Numbered from the stretch's first letter, positions 7,708 to 16,915 are shown. The stretch: 64,000 nucleotides of DNA from Ponticaulis profundi (GCF_042659465.1 NZ_JBHSSW010000066.1:434001-498000), one strand, 5' to 3'. Notes: a model not told the origin generated them from the sequence alone. Translations and numbers: made by a program.

Positions 7708-9101
7708 TGGCGATTGAGATTTTGATGCCCGCGCTGTCTCCAACAATGGAAGAAGGCACGCTTTCGAAATGGCTGAAAAATGAAGGCGACGAAATTCAGT
7801 CCGGTGACGTCATCGCCGAGATTGAAACCGACAAAGCGACCATGGAAGTCGAGGCTGTCGATGAAGGCGTTTTGGCGAAAATTCTGATCCCAGCTGGAAC
7901 AGAGAATGTCAAAGTGAACAGCGTCATCGCTATGCTCGCAGAAGAAGGCGAAGATGCGTCGGCAGTGGACGCGCCAAAACAGGATGAGTCGTCTAAACCT
8001 GAGCCTTCTGACGACGAGCAAACGGAAGAAGCTTCTAACAGTTCAGAACAAAGCCAGTCGGTTGAACCGCCGCACGCGTCAAAGCTGATTGAACCTGACG
8101 TGCCGGAGGGCACGACTTTCAAATCAACTGCCGTGCGCGACGCACTTCGTGATGCGATGGCTGAAGAAATGCGACGTGACGAGACTGTTTTCGTCATGGG
8201 CGAGGAAGTTGCCGAATATCAGGGCGCTTATAAAGTCACACGCGAATTGCTTCAGGAGTTTGGTGGCAAGCGTGTGGTTGATACACCTATCACAGAGCAC
8301 GGGTTTGCCGGCCTTGGCGTTGGTGCAGCCTTCGGAAAACTGAAACCAATCGTCGAGTTCATGACGTTCAACTTCGCCATGCAGGCGATTGACCAAATCA
8401 TCAACTCTGCGGCCAAGACGCTCTACATGTCTGGCGGGCAAATGGGTTGCTCGATCGTATTCCGTGGCCCGAACGGCGCGGCTTCACGCGTCGGCGCACA
8501 ACACAGCCAGGATTACTCAGCCTGGTACGCACACGTGCCAGGGCTTAAAGTGGTTGCCCCATATGATGCCGCGGACGCTAAGGGGCTCTTGAAAGCCGCT
8601 ATTCGAGATCCAAACCCGGTCGTCTTTCTCGAGCATGAGATGCTTTACGGTGAGAGTTTCGATGTTCCGGAGCTTGATGACTGGATCCTGCCCATCGGCA
8701 AAGCGAAGATCAAACGCGAAGGTAGCGATGTGACGCTGGTCGCTCACTCCCGCATGGTCGGATTTGCACTGCAAGCTGCAGAAATCCTTGCCGACGAAGG
8801 CATTGACGCCGAGGTCATCGACCTTCGCACGCTTCGTCCATTGGACACCGATACGGTCGTTGAGAGCGTGAAAAAGACAAACCGTCTTGTCTGTTGCGAA
8901 GAAGGCTGGCGCTTTATGGGCGTCGGGGCCGAAATCGCCGCGACCGTTGTCAACGAAGCTTTCGATTATCTGGATGCACCACCTGTGCGGGTTCACCAGA
9001 AAGACGTTCCGCTGCCGTATGCGGAAAATCTTGAGAAGCTCTCATTGCCGGGTGTCGAAGACATTCTGGAAGCCGCCCGCGCTGTCTGCGAAGGTCTTTA
9101 G
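7707..9101 (+). CDS. pdhB: pyruvate dehydrogenase E1 component subunit beta with N-terminal lipoyl domain
   Basis: The 464-residue chain has a lipoyl domain at residues 1-~78 (lipoylated Lys in EIETDKATMEVEAV), an acidic/Ser-rich linker (~80-135), then the transketolase-like E1 beta core from about residue 138 (TAVRDALRDAMAEEM, EHGFAGLGVGAAFGKLKPIVEFMTFNFAMQAIDQI). The extra lipoyl domain on E1 beta is a known alphaproteobacterial variant and is very similar to that of PdhC encoded 10 bp downstream, pointing to a domain duplication. Forms E1 with PdhA. Confidence 0.97.
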   Translation: MAIEILMPALSPTMEEGTLSKWLKNEGDEIQSGDVIAEIETDKATMEVEAVDEGVLAKILIPAGTENVKVNSVIAMLAEEGEDASAVDAPKQDESSKPEPSDDEQTEEASNSSEQSQSVEPPHASKLIEPDVPEGTTFKSTAVRDALRDAMAEEMRRDETVFVMGEEVAEYQGAYKVTRELLQEFGGKRVVDTPITEHGFAGLGVGAAFGKLKPIVEFMTFNFAMQAIDQIINSAAKTLYMSGGQMGCSIVFRGPNGAASRVGAQHSQDYSAWYAHVPGLKVVAPYDAADAKGLLKAAIRDPNPVVFLEHEMLYGESFDVPELDDWILPIGKAKIKREGSDVTLVAHSRMVGFALQAAEILADEGIDAEVIDLRTLRPLDTDTVVESVKKTNRLVCCEEGWRFMGVGAEIAATVVNEAFDYLDAPPVRVHQKDVPLPYAENLEKLSLPGVEDILEAARAVCEGL

Positions 9102-9110
9102 GAGGACGTC

Positions 9111-10457
9111 ATGGCTATTAATATCACCATGCCTGCACTGTCTCCCACCATGGAGGAGGGCACGCTTTCAAAATGGCTCGTCAAACCAGGCGATACGATA
9201 TCCTCCGGAGACGTAATCGCTGAAATCGAAACCGACAAGGCAACGATGGAGGTTGAAGCAGTCGATGAAGGCATACTGGCCAAAATCCTGATCGACGCCG
9301 GTACCGAAGGCGTGAAAGTCAATTCCGTTATCGCTGTGCTGGCAGAAGAGGGAGAGAATCCTGACGACGTCGAAGCCAATGATGAAGACACTGCACCTGA
9401 AGCAAAATCTGGTGAAGCTTCTAACGAGGAAAAGAAGGAAGTCGCTCCACCAAAGGACGACACTCCTGCCAAACCAGAGAAGTCTTCGAAAAAGCAGGCT
9501 GTCGAACTGGACACATCAGGCAAACTTCAAAGCGTTGGCTCCGGGAAAGACCGCATCAAGGCAAGCCCTCTGGCGCGGCGTATCGCAGAACAAAAAGGTG
9601 TGGACCTTTCAGGCCTGAAAGGCTCGGGTCCACATGGACGAATTATCCGCAAGGATGTCGAAGCAGCAGAAACTGCTTCTGGTCAGCCGGATTCACCCGT
9701 TGCGTCTGTTGGCTCTCCGGACGGTCTGATCCTGCCTCAAGTCCTCGACGATCGCGTCTATGCGCCTGACAGCTACGAACTCGTACCGTTGGACGGTATG
9801 CGCAAGACGGTCGCCAAGCGTCTGACAACGAGCTTTATGCAAGTGCCACACTTCCCGCTCGAAGTGGACATCACGCTCGACAAACTGTTGGCGGCACGCG
9901 CAGCAATCAATGCAGCAGCACCAGAAGGCGTTAAGGTGTCTGTGAACGATATGCTGATCAAGGCATCTGCGCTCGCACTCATGACTGAGCCAGACTGCAA
10001 TGCCAGCTATACAGATAAAGGTATCGCCTATCACAAAGGCGCGCATATCTCTGTTGCCGTTGCGATTGATGGCGGACTGATCACGCCCGTTATCCGGGAC
10101 GCGGAGCAGAAGGGCCTGAGAGAGATATCAGAAGAGATGAAAGATCTCGCAACTCGCGCGCGTGACCGTAAGCTGAAACCACAAGAATACTCGGGTGGAA
10201 CATTCTCAATTTCCAACCTTGGTATGTTCGGCATCAAGTCATTCGGCTCTATCATCAATCCGCCGGAAGGCATGATCATGTCCGTTGGCGCAGGTGAGAA
10301 ACGAGCCGTCGTTCTGGAAGACGGAAGCCTTGCGGCGCGCAGCGTCATGACCGTAACGTTGACCTGTGACCACCGCGTCATCGGTGGCGCAGAAGGTGCG
10401 AAATGGCTGCAAGCCTTCAAGCGCTTTGTCGAAACGCCAGAAGCGATGCTGCTCTAA
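9111..10457 (+). CDS. pdhC: dihydrolipoamide acetyltransferase (E2) of pyruvate dehydrogenase
   Basis: Core of the pyruvate dehydrogenase complex, transferring acetyl groups to CoA. One lipoyl domain (residues 1-~78, EIETDKATMEVEAV), an acidic linker, a peripheral-subunit-binding domain (about 145-182, ASPLARRIAEQKGVDLSGLKGSGPHGRI), and the catalytic domain from about 220. The catalytic His is in CDHRVIGGAEG near the C-terminus, where the usual Asp of HxxxDG is Gly. A GGAGG Shine-Dalgarno precedes the ATG. 448 residues is normal for the family. Confidence 0.96.
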   Translation: MAINITMPALSPTMEEGTLSKWLVKPGDTISSGDVIAEIETDKATMEVEAVDEGILAKILIDAGTEGVKVNSVIAVLAEEGENPDDVEANDEDTAPEAKSGEASNEEKKEVAPPKDDTPAKPEKSSKKQAVELDTSGKLQSVGSGKDRIKASPLARRIAEQKGVDLSGLKGSGPHGRIIRKDVEAAETASGQPDSPVASVGSPDGLILPQVLDDRVYAPDSYELVPLDGMRKTVAKRLTTSFMQVPHFPLEVDITLDKLLAARAAINAAAPEGVKVSVNDMLIKASALALMTEPDCNASYTDKGIAYHKGAHISVAVAIDGGLITPVIRDAEQKGLREISEEMKDLATRARDRKLKPQEYSGGTFSISNLGMFGIKSFGSIINPPEGMIMSVGAGEKRAVVLEDGSLAARSVMTVTLTCDHRVIGGAEGAKWLQAFKRFVETPEAMLL

Positions 10458-10464
10458 ATTCAAA

Positions 10465-10495
10465 GGAACGCGCGCAGACTCCTGCCGCGCGTTCC
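10465..10495 (+). other. strong intercistronic hairpin between pdhC and lpdA
   Basis: GGAACGCGCG (10465-10474) pairs perfectly with CGCGCGTTCC (10486-10495); inner CAG/CTG can add three pairs with a bulge. It occupies the centre of the 69-bp spacer. No T-run follows, so it is more likely an mRNA processing or stabilising element than a terminator. Confidence 0.55.
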
Positions 10496-10526
10496 AGACA
10501 CACAATCCTGACGACAGGACACACAC

Positions 10527-11939
10527 ATGGCTGATAAATTTGATCTGATCGTAGTGGGCTCAGGGCCTGGGGGCTATGTCGCTGCCATTCGCGCAAGCCA
10601 GCTTGGACTGAAAACAGCGATCGTTGAGCGCGACGCGCTGGGCGGCGTCTGTCTAAACTGGGGCTGTATCCCAACGAAAGCCCTGCTGCGGACGTCCGAA
10701 GTCTATCACAACATGAAGCACGCAGAAGCATTCGGTCTGAAAGCAGAAGGCGTCAGCTTTGATCTCGATGCCGTTGTGAAGCGGTCACGCCAGATCGCCG
10801 GACAGCTATCTGGCGGCGTCAAACACCTGCTCAAGAAGAACAAGGTCACAGTGATTGAGGGAGAGGGACGCCTTGAGAAAGGCAAGCCCGCTCCCAAAGT
10901 GATCGTCAAAGGCAAAGACGGCAAAGACACCAGCCTGGAAGCAAAACATGTGATGCTGGCGACCGGCGCACGAGCGCGAACAATTCCTCAGGCCGGTCTG
11001 GAACCAGATGGAAAGTTTATCTGGACTGCAAAAGAAGCCATGGTGCCGGACACCATGCCCAAGAAGCTTCTCGTCATCGGTTCCGGTGCAATCGGTATTG
11101 AGTTTGCAAGCTTCTACAAGACCATGGGTGCCGACGTCACTGTCGTCGAGATGATGGACCGCATCCTCCCTGTGGAGGATGAAGAAATTTCCGCAATGGC
11201 GCTGAAATCGTTCAAAAAGGACGGCATGAAGGTGATAACAGGCGCTGCCGTTGATAGCGTGAAGCCCGGAAAAGACACCATTCAGGCAACCATCAAACCC
11301 AAGGACGGTAAGCAAACAACAGAATCATATGACCGCATCGTGCTCGCGATCGGCATTGTTGGAAATGTTGAAAATCTGGGACTGGAGGATCTTGGTGTGA
11401 AAGTTGACCGTTCACACGTGACTGTGGACGGATTCGGACAAACCAATGTTCCAGGACTTTATGCAATTGGGGATCTGACCGGACCTCCATGGCTCGCTCA
11501 CAAAGCCAGCCACGAAGGGATTGTCTGCGTCGAGAAGATTGCTGGTAAGAACCCACATGCATTTGAAACCTGGAATATTCCTGGCTGCACCTATTGCCGT
11601 CCGCAAATTGCGTCAGTTGGTCTGACAGAAGCCAAAGCAAAAGAAACCGGCCACGACGTTAAGGTCGGTCGTTTCCCATTCATTGGAAATGGTAAAGCGA
11701 TCGCGCTCGGCGAGCCTGAGGGTATGATCAAAACCGTGTTCGATGCGAAGACGGGAGAGTTGCTCGGTGCGCATATGATCGGTGCCGAGGTTACAGAGCT
11801 TATCCAGGGCTATGTGGTCGCTCGCCAAGGCGAGCTCACTGAAGGTGAGCTCATGGAGACTGTATTCCCGCACCCAACGCTCTCAGAGATGATGCATGAG
11901 AGTACGCTGGATGCATTTGGACGTGCAATCCACTACTAA
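10527..11939 (+). CDS. lpdA: dihydrolipoyl dehydrogenase (E3)
   Basis: Flavoprotein that reoxidises lipoyl groups with NAD+. N-terminal FAD motif VVGSGPGGYVAAIRA, redox-active disulfide in GGVCLNWGCIPTKALL, NAD motif VIGSGAIGIEFASF, second FAD motif GLYAIGDLTGPP and the catalytic His-Glu pair HPTLSE near the C-terminus. 470 residues. The 'CLNWGC' disulfide is characteristic of PDH-associated alphaproteobacterial E3. Last gene of the pdh operon; its stop overlaps by 3 bp the stop of the convergent acyl-activating enzyme. Confidence 0.98.
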   Translation: MADKFDLIVVGSGPGGYVAAIRASQLGLKTAIVERDALGGVCLNWGCIPTKALLRTSEVYHNMKHAEAFGLKAEGVSFDLDAVVKRSRQIAGQLSGGVKHLLKKNKVTVIEGEGRLEKGKPAPKVIVKGKDGKDTSLEAKHVMLATGARARTIPQAGLEPDGKFIWTAKEAMVPDTMPKKLLVIGSGAIGIEFASFYKTMGADVTVVEMMDRILPVEDEEISAMALKSFKKDGMKVITGAAVDSVKPGKDTIQATIKPKDGKQTTESYDRIVLAIGIVGNVENLGLEDLGVKVDRSHVTVDGFGQTNVPGLYAIGDLTGPPWLAHKASHEGIVCVEKIAGKNPHAFETWNIPGCTYCRPQIASVGLTEAKAKETGHDVKVGRFPFIGNGKAIALGEPEGMIKTVFDAKTGELLGAHMIGAEVTELIQGYVVARQGELTEGELMETVFPHPTLSEMMHESTLDAFGRAIHY

Positions 11940-13507
11940 GTCTGTTTCCCGGATAGTTCGAGCGCAAGTTTCGTCACAGTGCCGTAGTCGACCTTGCCAG
12001 TTCCCAGAACCGGTATCGCATCGACATGAAACACCTTGCGGGGAACAGAGAGCTCCGAAACACCGTGATTCTGCGCCCAGGCCAAAATGTCTGGGCGATT
12101 CACGTCCGAGCAATCTGACAACAGAATGATCTGCTCGCCTTTACGGGTATCCGGAACAGCAGCAGCGGCATGCATATTGTCAGGCCAGATCGCGGATGCG
12201 CAGTTCTCAACGACGGCCAGCGATACCATTTCCCCGCCGACCTTTGCGAAACGTTTCACGCGTCCACGGATGCGAATGAAGCCTTCTTTGTCGATCGTGA
12301 CAATATCACCGGTGTCATGCCAACCATCTTTCGGCGGCTCAAGAACACCTGGCGAAGACGAACGCAAATATCCCTGCATGATGTTAGGGCCACGCACCCA
12401 AAGTCGGCCACCTTTGTCGATGCCCGGAACAGGCTCAAGCTTGTGTTCGACGCCAGACATGAACTGACCGACGGTGCCTGGTACATTTGCACCGACCGAA
12501 TTCGCAGCCACAACAGGAGAAGCCTCGGTCGCACCATAACCTTCCAAAATCTCAATATTATATTTTTTCCGCACCATCTGGCGGGTCTCATCCCGAACAC
12601 GCTCTGCGCCGCAAACCGCGAGGCGAAGTGACATCAGATCGCCTTGATCACCTGCGCGCGCATACTGGGAAATGAAGGTATCAGTCGCCAGAAGAACCGT
12701 GGTTCCGTGTTCGCGGATTCGGCGTGCAATCTCGCGCGGCTGGAGCGGGGAAGGGTGGAATACCGCTTTGATCCCGGCGACCAGTGGCAACACGGCTCCT
12801 ACCGTCAAACCGAAACAGTGGAAGGTAGGAAGGGGATTAAATACGGAATCTGTTTCGGGGTAGAGGTCAATGTGTGAACGAACCTGTTCAACATTCGCCA
12901 TTACATTTTCATGCGATAGGACAACGCCTTTAGGGTCACCTTCGGTGCCTGACGTAAAAAGCACCACGCCTGTTTCGTCGTGCCCTTGTGACGCTTTGAA
13001 GAGTGAAGGAATGAACGGCCCCAACGCTCCCGCGATTTTATCTTTCAGAGACAATTGTTCGCGGACATCTTCCAGATAGATGATTTCATAGCGGTCTGAG
13101 AGCTCTTCAATCAGCGGCTGCAGCTGTCCGATTTCAACAAACTTGTGCGCGGTTACAATTTTCGTAACATTGGCAGCCTGACCGGCCGCCTTGAGATTGC
13201 GACTACCAGCCGTGAAATTGAACATGGCCGGGATGCGCCCATAAGCGAGCAGCGCGTAAAACGCGATCACAGCGCCCGCGCCTGTCGGAAGCATCACCGC
13301 AACGTTCTCTTCTCTATCAGTGAAGCGACACAGCGCAGAGCCGAGACCGAATGCCGCGCGAACGACCTCGTCATAAGTCAATACGCGCTCGTCGCCATCG
13401 ACGATAATCTCTTTCTTACCACCGAATTGGCGCCGCGCTCTCAAGAGACCTGAAAAGAGGTCAGTACGTGCCAGTTGAGGGCGAAAGGCGTAAGACGATG
13501 CCGCCAT
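11936..13507 (-). CDS. stand-alone Aas-type acyl-CoA/acyl-ACP synthetase (AMP-binding)
   Basis: ANL-superfamily adenylating enzyme: P-loop-like LFTSGTEGDPKGVVLSH, GYGATEASPVV, the DTGDIV and GRVKRFAKVGGEMVSL signatures. From memory it resembles most closely the synthetase half of E. coli Aas (2-acylglycerophosphoethanolamine acyltransferase/acyl-ACP synthetase), but the acyltransferase domain is absent. Probable role: activation of free fatty acids for membrane lipid repair. Start: ATG at 13507 (523 residues), because GGAG sits 7 nt before it; an upstream in-frame GTG at 13546 has no such site. Substrate cannot be told from sequence. Confidence 0.85.
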   Translation of the reverse strand: MAASSYAFRPQLARTDLFSGLLRARRQFGGKKEIIVDGDERVLTYDEVVRAAFGLGSALCRFTDREENVAVMLPTGAGAVIAFYALLAYGRIPAMFNFTAGSRNLKAAGQAANVTKIVTAHKFVEIGQLQPLIEELSDRYEIIYLEDVREQLSLKDKIAGALGPFIPSLFKASQGHDETGVVLFTSGTEGDPKGVVLSHENVMANVEQVRSHIDLYPETDSVFNPLPTFHCFGLTVGAVLPLVAGIKAVFHPSPLQPREIARRIREHGTTVLLATDTFISQYARAGDQGDLMSLRLAVCGAERVRDETRQMVRKKYNIEILEGYGATEASPVVAANSVGANVPGTVGQFMSGVEHKLEPVPGIDKGGRLWVRGPNIMQGYLRSSSPGVLEPPKDGWHDTGDIVTIDKEGFIRIRGRVKRFAKVGGEMVSLAVVENCASAIWPDNMHAAAAVPDTRKGEQIILLSDCSDVNRPDILAWAQNHGVSELSVPRKVFHVDAIPVLGTGKVDYGTVTKLALELSGKQT

Positions 13508-13644
13508 GCGTTCACTCCATGAAACTTTTTTGACGCTCTGTAACACTATGTCACACTACGTGAAAGCAATCATGGCACATTAGTTCCGTACTATTGCCGG
13601 AAACGCCACTTGATGTCTGCCTCAAAACGGGCCATTTGCTAGCT

Positions 13645-14619
13645 ATGGCCAAGCTGATTGATAACGTGTCTGAACGACGCCCAGCGTCGGAATTTCGGCA
13701 CCCCGAAAAACGTAATCGTCCTGACACTCCGGTGCTACGCAAGCCGGAATGGATTCGCGTCAAAGCGCCTGTCAGTCAGGGCTATGCCGACACACGCGCG
13801 ATCGTTAAAGACCGCAATCTGGTCACCGTGTGTGAAGAAGCAGGTTGTCCGAACATCGGCGAATGCTGGCAACAGAAACACGCAACCATGATGATCATGG
13901 GCGACACATGCACGCGTGCTTGTAGCTTTTGTAATGTGAAGACTGGCCGTCCGGATGCTCTTGACGCGACAGAGCCTGATCGCGTGGCCGATGCAGTGGC
14001 AGCTATGGAGCTTAAGCACGTTGTCATCACGTCTGTAGATCGCGACGATCTAACGGATGGTGGGGCCCAACATATTGCAGATACCGTCACCGCTATTCGC
14101 TCGAAAGCACCTGGTGCAACGATTGAGATCCTGACGCCTGACTTCCTCCGCAAAGGCGACGCGCTCAACATCGCGATCGATTCCAAACCGGACGTGTTCA
14201 ACCACAATCTGGAGACAGTCCCGCGGCTATATTTGTCTATCCGTCCGGGCGCTCGCTATTATCATTCTGTGCGGTTGCTTGAGCGCGTGAAAGAACGCGA
14301 TCCCTCTCAGTTCACCAAATCAGGACTTATGGTTGGCTTGGGTGAGAGCAAAGAAGAAGTCATGCAGGTTATGGACGATATGCGGTCCGCCGGAGTGGAT
14401 TTCATAACGATCGGCCAGTACCTCCAGCCAACCAGGAAACACGCCGCTGTTGATCGCTATGTGTCTCCTGAGGAGTTCGCTGCATATGAAACCATTGCTC
14501 GTGCCAAAGGTTTTCTGATGGTCTCATCATCTCCCATGACGCGTTCCAGCTATCATGCCGGTGACGACTTCGAGAAACTTCGCGCCGCAAGACAAGCCCA
14601 ACTTGCTGCAGACGCTTAG
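13645..14619 (+). CDS. lipA: lipoyl synthase
   Basis: Radical-SAM enzyme that inserts sulfur into octanoyl groups on E2 and GcvH domains. Both [4Fe-4S] motifs are present: auxiliary cluster CEEAGCPNIGEC (CX4CX5C) and radical-SAM CTRACSFC (CX3CX2C), followed by VNLKTGRP-like and VGLGE elements. The ATG at 13645 gives 324 residues, the family size; the frame opens 51 bp earlier at a TTG without homology. Its placement downstream of the pdh operon fits its role in supplying the lipoyl cofactor to PdhB and PdhC. It is followed by a COQ10-like gene, a common alphaproteobacterial pair. Confidence 0.97.
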   Translation: MAKLIDNVSERRPASEFRHPEKRNRPDTPVLRKPEWIRVKAPVSQGYADTRAIVKDRNLVTVCEEAGCPNIGECWQQKHATMMIMGDTCTRACSFCNVKTGRPDALDATEPDRVADAVAAMELKHVVITSVDRDDLTDGGAQHIADTVTAIRSKAPGATIEILTPDFLRKGDALNIAIDSKPDVFNHNLETVPRLYLSIRPGARYYHSVRLLERVKERDPSQFTKSGLMVGLGESKEEVMQVMDDMRSAGVDFITIGQYLQPTRKHAAVDRYVSPEEFAAYETIARAKGFLMVSSSPMTRSSYHAGDDFEKLRAARQAQLAADA

Positions 14620-14643
14620 CCCTATCTAGCGACAAGACACATT

Positions 14644-15096
14644 ATGACCCGTTTTCGTAGAGTGGTTCGGATCAATCACGATCCAGATAACCTGTTTGAA
14701 CTTGTATCCGGAATTGAACAGTATCCAGAATTCATAAAGTGGGTTCAGAAGATGGATGTCAGCCCTGTCGAAGAAGATGGTGTTAAATCCATCAAGATTG
14801 GCTCCGCTCGGGTTGGATTCGCAAACTTCACCGAAACGTTCTCCACCCAAGTTGTCTCAGATGCAGAGACACGCCACATCAAGGTCAGTCTTGAAGATGG
14901 GCCGCTTAAACACCTTGAAAATGAGTGGACCTTCAAACCAGCGGAATCTGGCACTGATATCGAATTTTTCATCGATTTTGAGTTCAAGAATTTTATCTTG
15001 AGAGCGCTGGCTGCAGCTAATTTCGAATTGGCGGTGAACCGAATTATGGCTGCCTTTGTTGCCGAAGCAGATCGTCGATACGGCAACAAAAGCTAG
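14644..15096 (+). CDS. COQ10/RatA-type START-domain protein
   Basis: A 150-residue single-domain protein of the polyketide cyclase/START family that includes yeast Coq10 and E. coli RatA. Visible features are the N-terminal RVVRINHDPDNLFELVSGIEQYPEFIKWV, the central WTFKP strand and C-terminal amphipathic helix NRIMAAFVAEADRRYG. Family members bind ubiquinone and support respiration. It starts 24 bp after lipA, so probable cotranscription. Assignment to the family is firm; the quinone-chaperone role is inferred from homologs. Confidence 0.88.
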   Translation: MTRFRRVVRINHDPDNLFELVSGIEQYPEFIKWVQKMDVSPVEEDGVKSIKIGSARVGFANFTETFSTQVVSDAETRHIKVSLEDGPLKHLENEWTFKPAESGTDIEFFIDFEFKNFILRALAAANFELAVNRIMAAFVAEADRRYGNKS

Positions 15097-15101
15097 CTCC
15101 G

Positions 15102-15596
15102 TCAACCACTCACGCTTTCCATCATCATCTGAAGCGCGACTTCTACGCTCGCCATTCGAATTTCGCTGCGCCCGATATCACCGAAGTTTTCCATTCGGTG
15201 GCGGATAGGTGCATTCTCACGTGCCAAAGCGAAATGAACCGTCCCAACGGGTTTCAGGCGTGTGCCACCACCAGGTCCCGCAATACCGGTGATGGAGATC
15301 GCCATGTTAGCGCGACTTTCTTCCAAAGCACCTTCTGCCATCGCGCGGGCAATCGGCTCACTGACTGCGCCATAGTCTGCGATCAAGTCACCGGGTATTC
15401 CCAGCACTTCTTCCTTTGCTTTATTGGAATAGGTGACAAATCCACGTTCGAGCACCTTGGATGAGCCTGGAATTTCAACCAGCAAGGCGGCTACCAGTCC
15501 TCCCGTACAGCTCTCCGCGGTGACAACTTTCAAACGCCTCTGCTGAGCATCATCCAGAAACAGACGTGCCATATTGAGCAATTTGTCTGAAAACAA
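15102..15596 (-). CDS. pncC: nicotinamide-nucleotide amidase (CinA C-terminal family)
   Basis: Deamidates NMN to nicotinic acid mononucleotide in pyridine-nucleotide recycling. Signature VTAESCTGGLVAALL near the N-terminus, GFVTYSNKAKEEVLGI, and AISITGIAGPGGGTRLKPVGTV. It is the stand-alone C-terminal CinA domain, 164 residues. I take the TTG at 15596 as start because a strong GGAGGAG lies 7 nt upstream; the first ATG is eight codons further in and has no such site. Convergent with the COQ10-like gene (5 bp between stops). Confidence 0.93.
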   Translation of the reverse strand: MFSDKLLNMARLFLDDAQQRRLKVVTAESCTGGLVAALLVEIPGSSKVLERGFVTYSNKAKEEVLGIPGDLIADYGAVSEPIARAMAEGALEESRANMAISITGIAGPGGGTRLKPVGTVHFALARENAPIRHRMENFGDIGRSEIRMASVEVALQMMMESVSG

Positions 15597-15628
15597 GGTA
15601 AGTCTCCTCCACTTTATAAGCGTAAGGG

Positions 15629-16858
15629 TTACTCAGCTTTATCCTTAAGTCGAGACTTTGAAGGTAAGGAAATCGTGGCAATAGCTTGCGCGGAAATTCC
15701 CTCCCGTCGCCCTTCAAATCCCAATCCTTCCGTTGTGGTTGCTTTCACAGAAACGCGATCTGCGTCGACCCCGACGATTTGAGCTGTTTTGTAACGCATA
15801 GCGTCTCGGTGAGGTTTTATTTTTGGAGCCTCACAAATCAACGTCACGTCCAAATGGAGAATCTTGCCTCCTCTGGAGCGAACCAGGTCTGCCGCGAAAC
15901 GTAAGAAGACATCGGATGGTGCGCCCTTCCACTGTGGATCCGTTGGAGGGAAGTGGTCGCCGATATCACCATCCGCGAGGGCACCGAGAATCGCATCTGT
16001 CAGCGCGTGCCAGCCAACATCCGCATCCGAATGTCCCTTGAGTTTCTTTTCATGAGGAATTTCAATACCGCACAGAAATACCTGCGCACCATCTTCAAAG
16101 GCGTGCACGTCGTAACCAAGCCCGGTCCGCGTCTCCCAGTCAAACAAAAGCCTCTCCAATCGCTCAAAGTCCTGCGGATATGTCAGCTTCGACAACTGCT
16201 CACTGCCCTCCGTAAGCGTGAGATCAAATCCGAGCTTTTCCGCGAGTTCAAATTCATCCAAAGCCGAGTCATCCGAAGATGCCGTGAGCTCCTGTTTCTT
16301 ACTCATTCGGAAAGCCTGAGGTGTCTGAATCCTATAAAGGTCCGATCGCGAGACCGACCGAACGCTCGCTTTATCCCAGAATTTCAACGCATCGACGATG
16401 GGAAGAGCAGGGGCAGCACCCTCATGTTTCTGAAGGGCAGCTTGCAGGTTATCGATCACCACGCCAGACACCCCGGGCCTCGCGGCATCATGCACCATGA
16501 AATGCTGGGAACGTTCCGACTGTATAGCAGCCAATCCTTTACGGACCGACTCCACACGTTCGGCTCCGCCTTCTACAAGCACGAGCTTCGCAAATCCCGC
16601 GGGTTCAAGCTGCTCAAGCAACTTATGAACATGTTCTGCCTCATTTTCGGGATGAACCAGTGCGACTTCAACGCAACACCGGTGATTTAAAAACGTGTCG
16701 AGCGCATGAAGAAAGACCGGTTTTCCACCGAAGCTTCGGTACTGTTTTGGCAAGGATTGTCCGGCACGACGGCCTTTTCCGGCGGCGACGACCACCGCAG
16801 AGAACAGAGAATCCTTCTGGTCAATATTTGGGCATTTTTCGTTAGCGGCTGTTTTCAT
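15629..16858 (-). CDS. ispDF: bifunctional IspD/IspF isoprenoid biosynthesis enzyme
   Basis: MEP-pathway fusion. Residues ~20-240 are 2-C-methyl-D-erythritol 4-phosphate cytidylyltransferase (VVAAGKGRRAGQSLPKQYRSFGG, VHDAARPGV, KFWD...IQTPQAF). Residues ~250-409 are 2-C-methyl-D-erythritol 2,4-cyclodiphosphate synthase (RTGLGYDVHAF, GHSDADVGWHALTDAILGA, GDIGDHFPPTD, KATTTEGLGFEGRREGI). The fusion is typical of alphaproteobacteria. Start at ATG 16858 with a G-rich Shine-Dalgarno (GGGGG) just upstream; the frame extends further but without homology. Divergent from dusB. Confidence 0.96.
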   Translation of the reverse strand: MKTAANEKCPNIDQKDSLFSAVVVAAGKGRRAGQSLPKQYRSFGGKPVFLHALDTFLNHRCCVEVALVHPENEAEHVHKLLEQLEPAGFAKLVLVEGGAERVESVRKGLAAIQSERSQHFMVHDAARPGVSGVVIDNLQAALQKHEGAAPALPIVDALKFWDKASVRSVSRSDLYRIQTPQAFRMSKKQELTASSDDSALDEFELAEKLGFDLTLTEGSEQLSKLTYPQDFERLERLLFDWETRTGLGYDVHAFEDGAQVFLCGIEIPHEKKLKGHSDADVGWHALTDAILGALADGDIGDHFPPTDPQWKGAPSDVFLRFAADLVRSRGGKILHLDVTLICEAPKIKPHRDAMRYKTAQIVGVDADRVSVKATTTEGLGFEGRREGISAQAIATISLPSKSRLKDKAE

Positions 16859-16915
16859 ATCGCCCCCGGTATGCTTATCTGCGCAAATCTTGGGCAGCGA
16901 GAGAGTTTTATCACC

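Noticed and set aside
7024..7746. 240-residue minus-strand frame over pdhA
   Set aside because: Antisense of a confident ThDP enzyme; no family resemblance.
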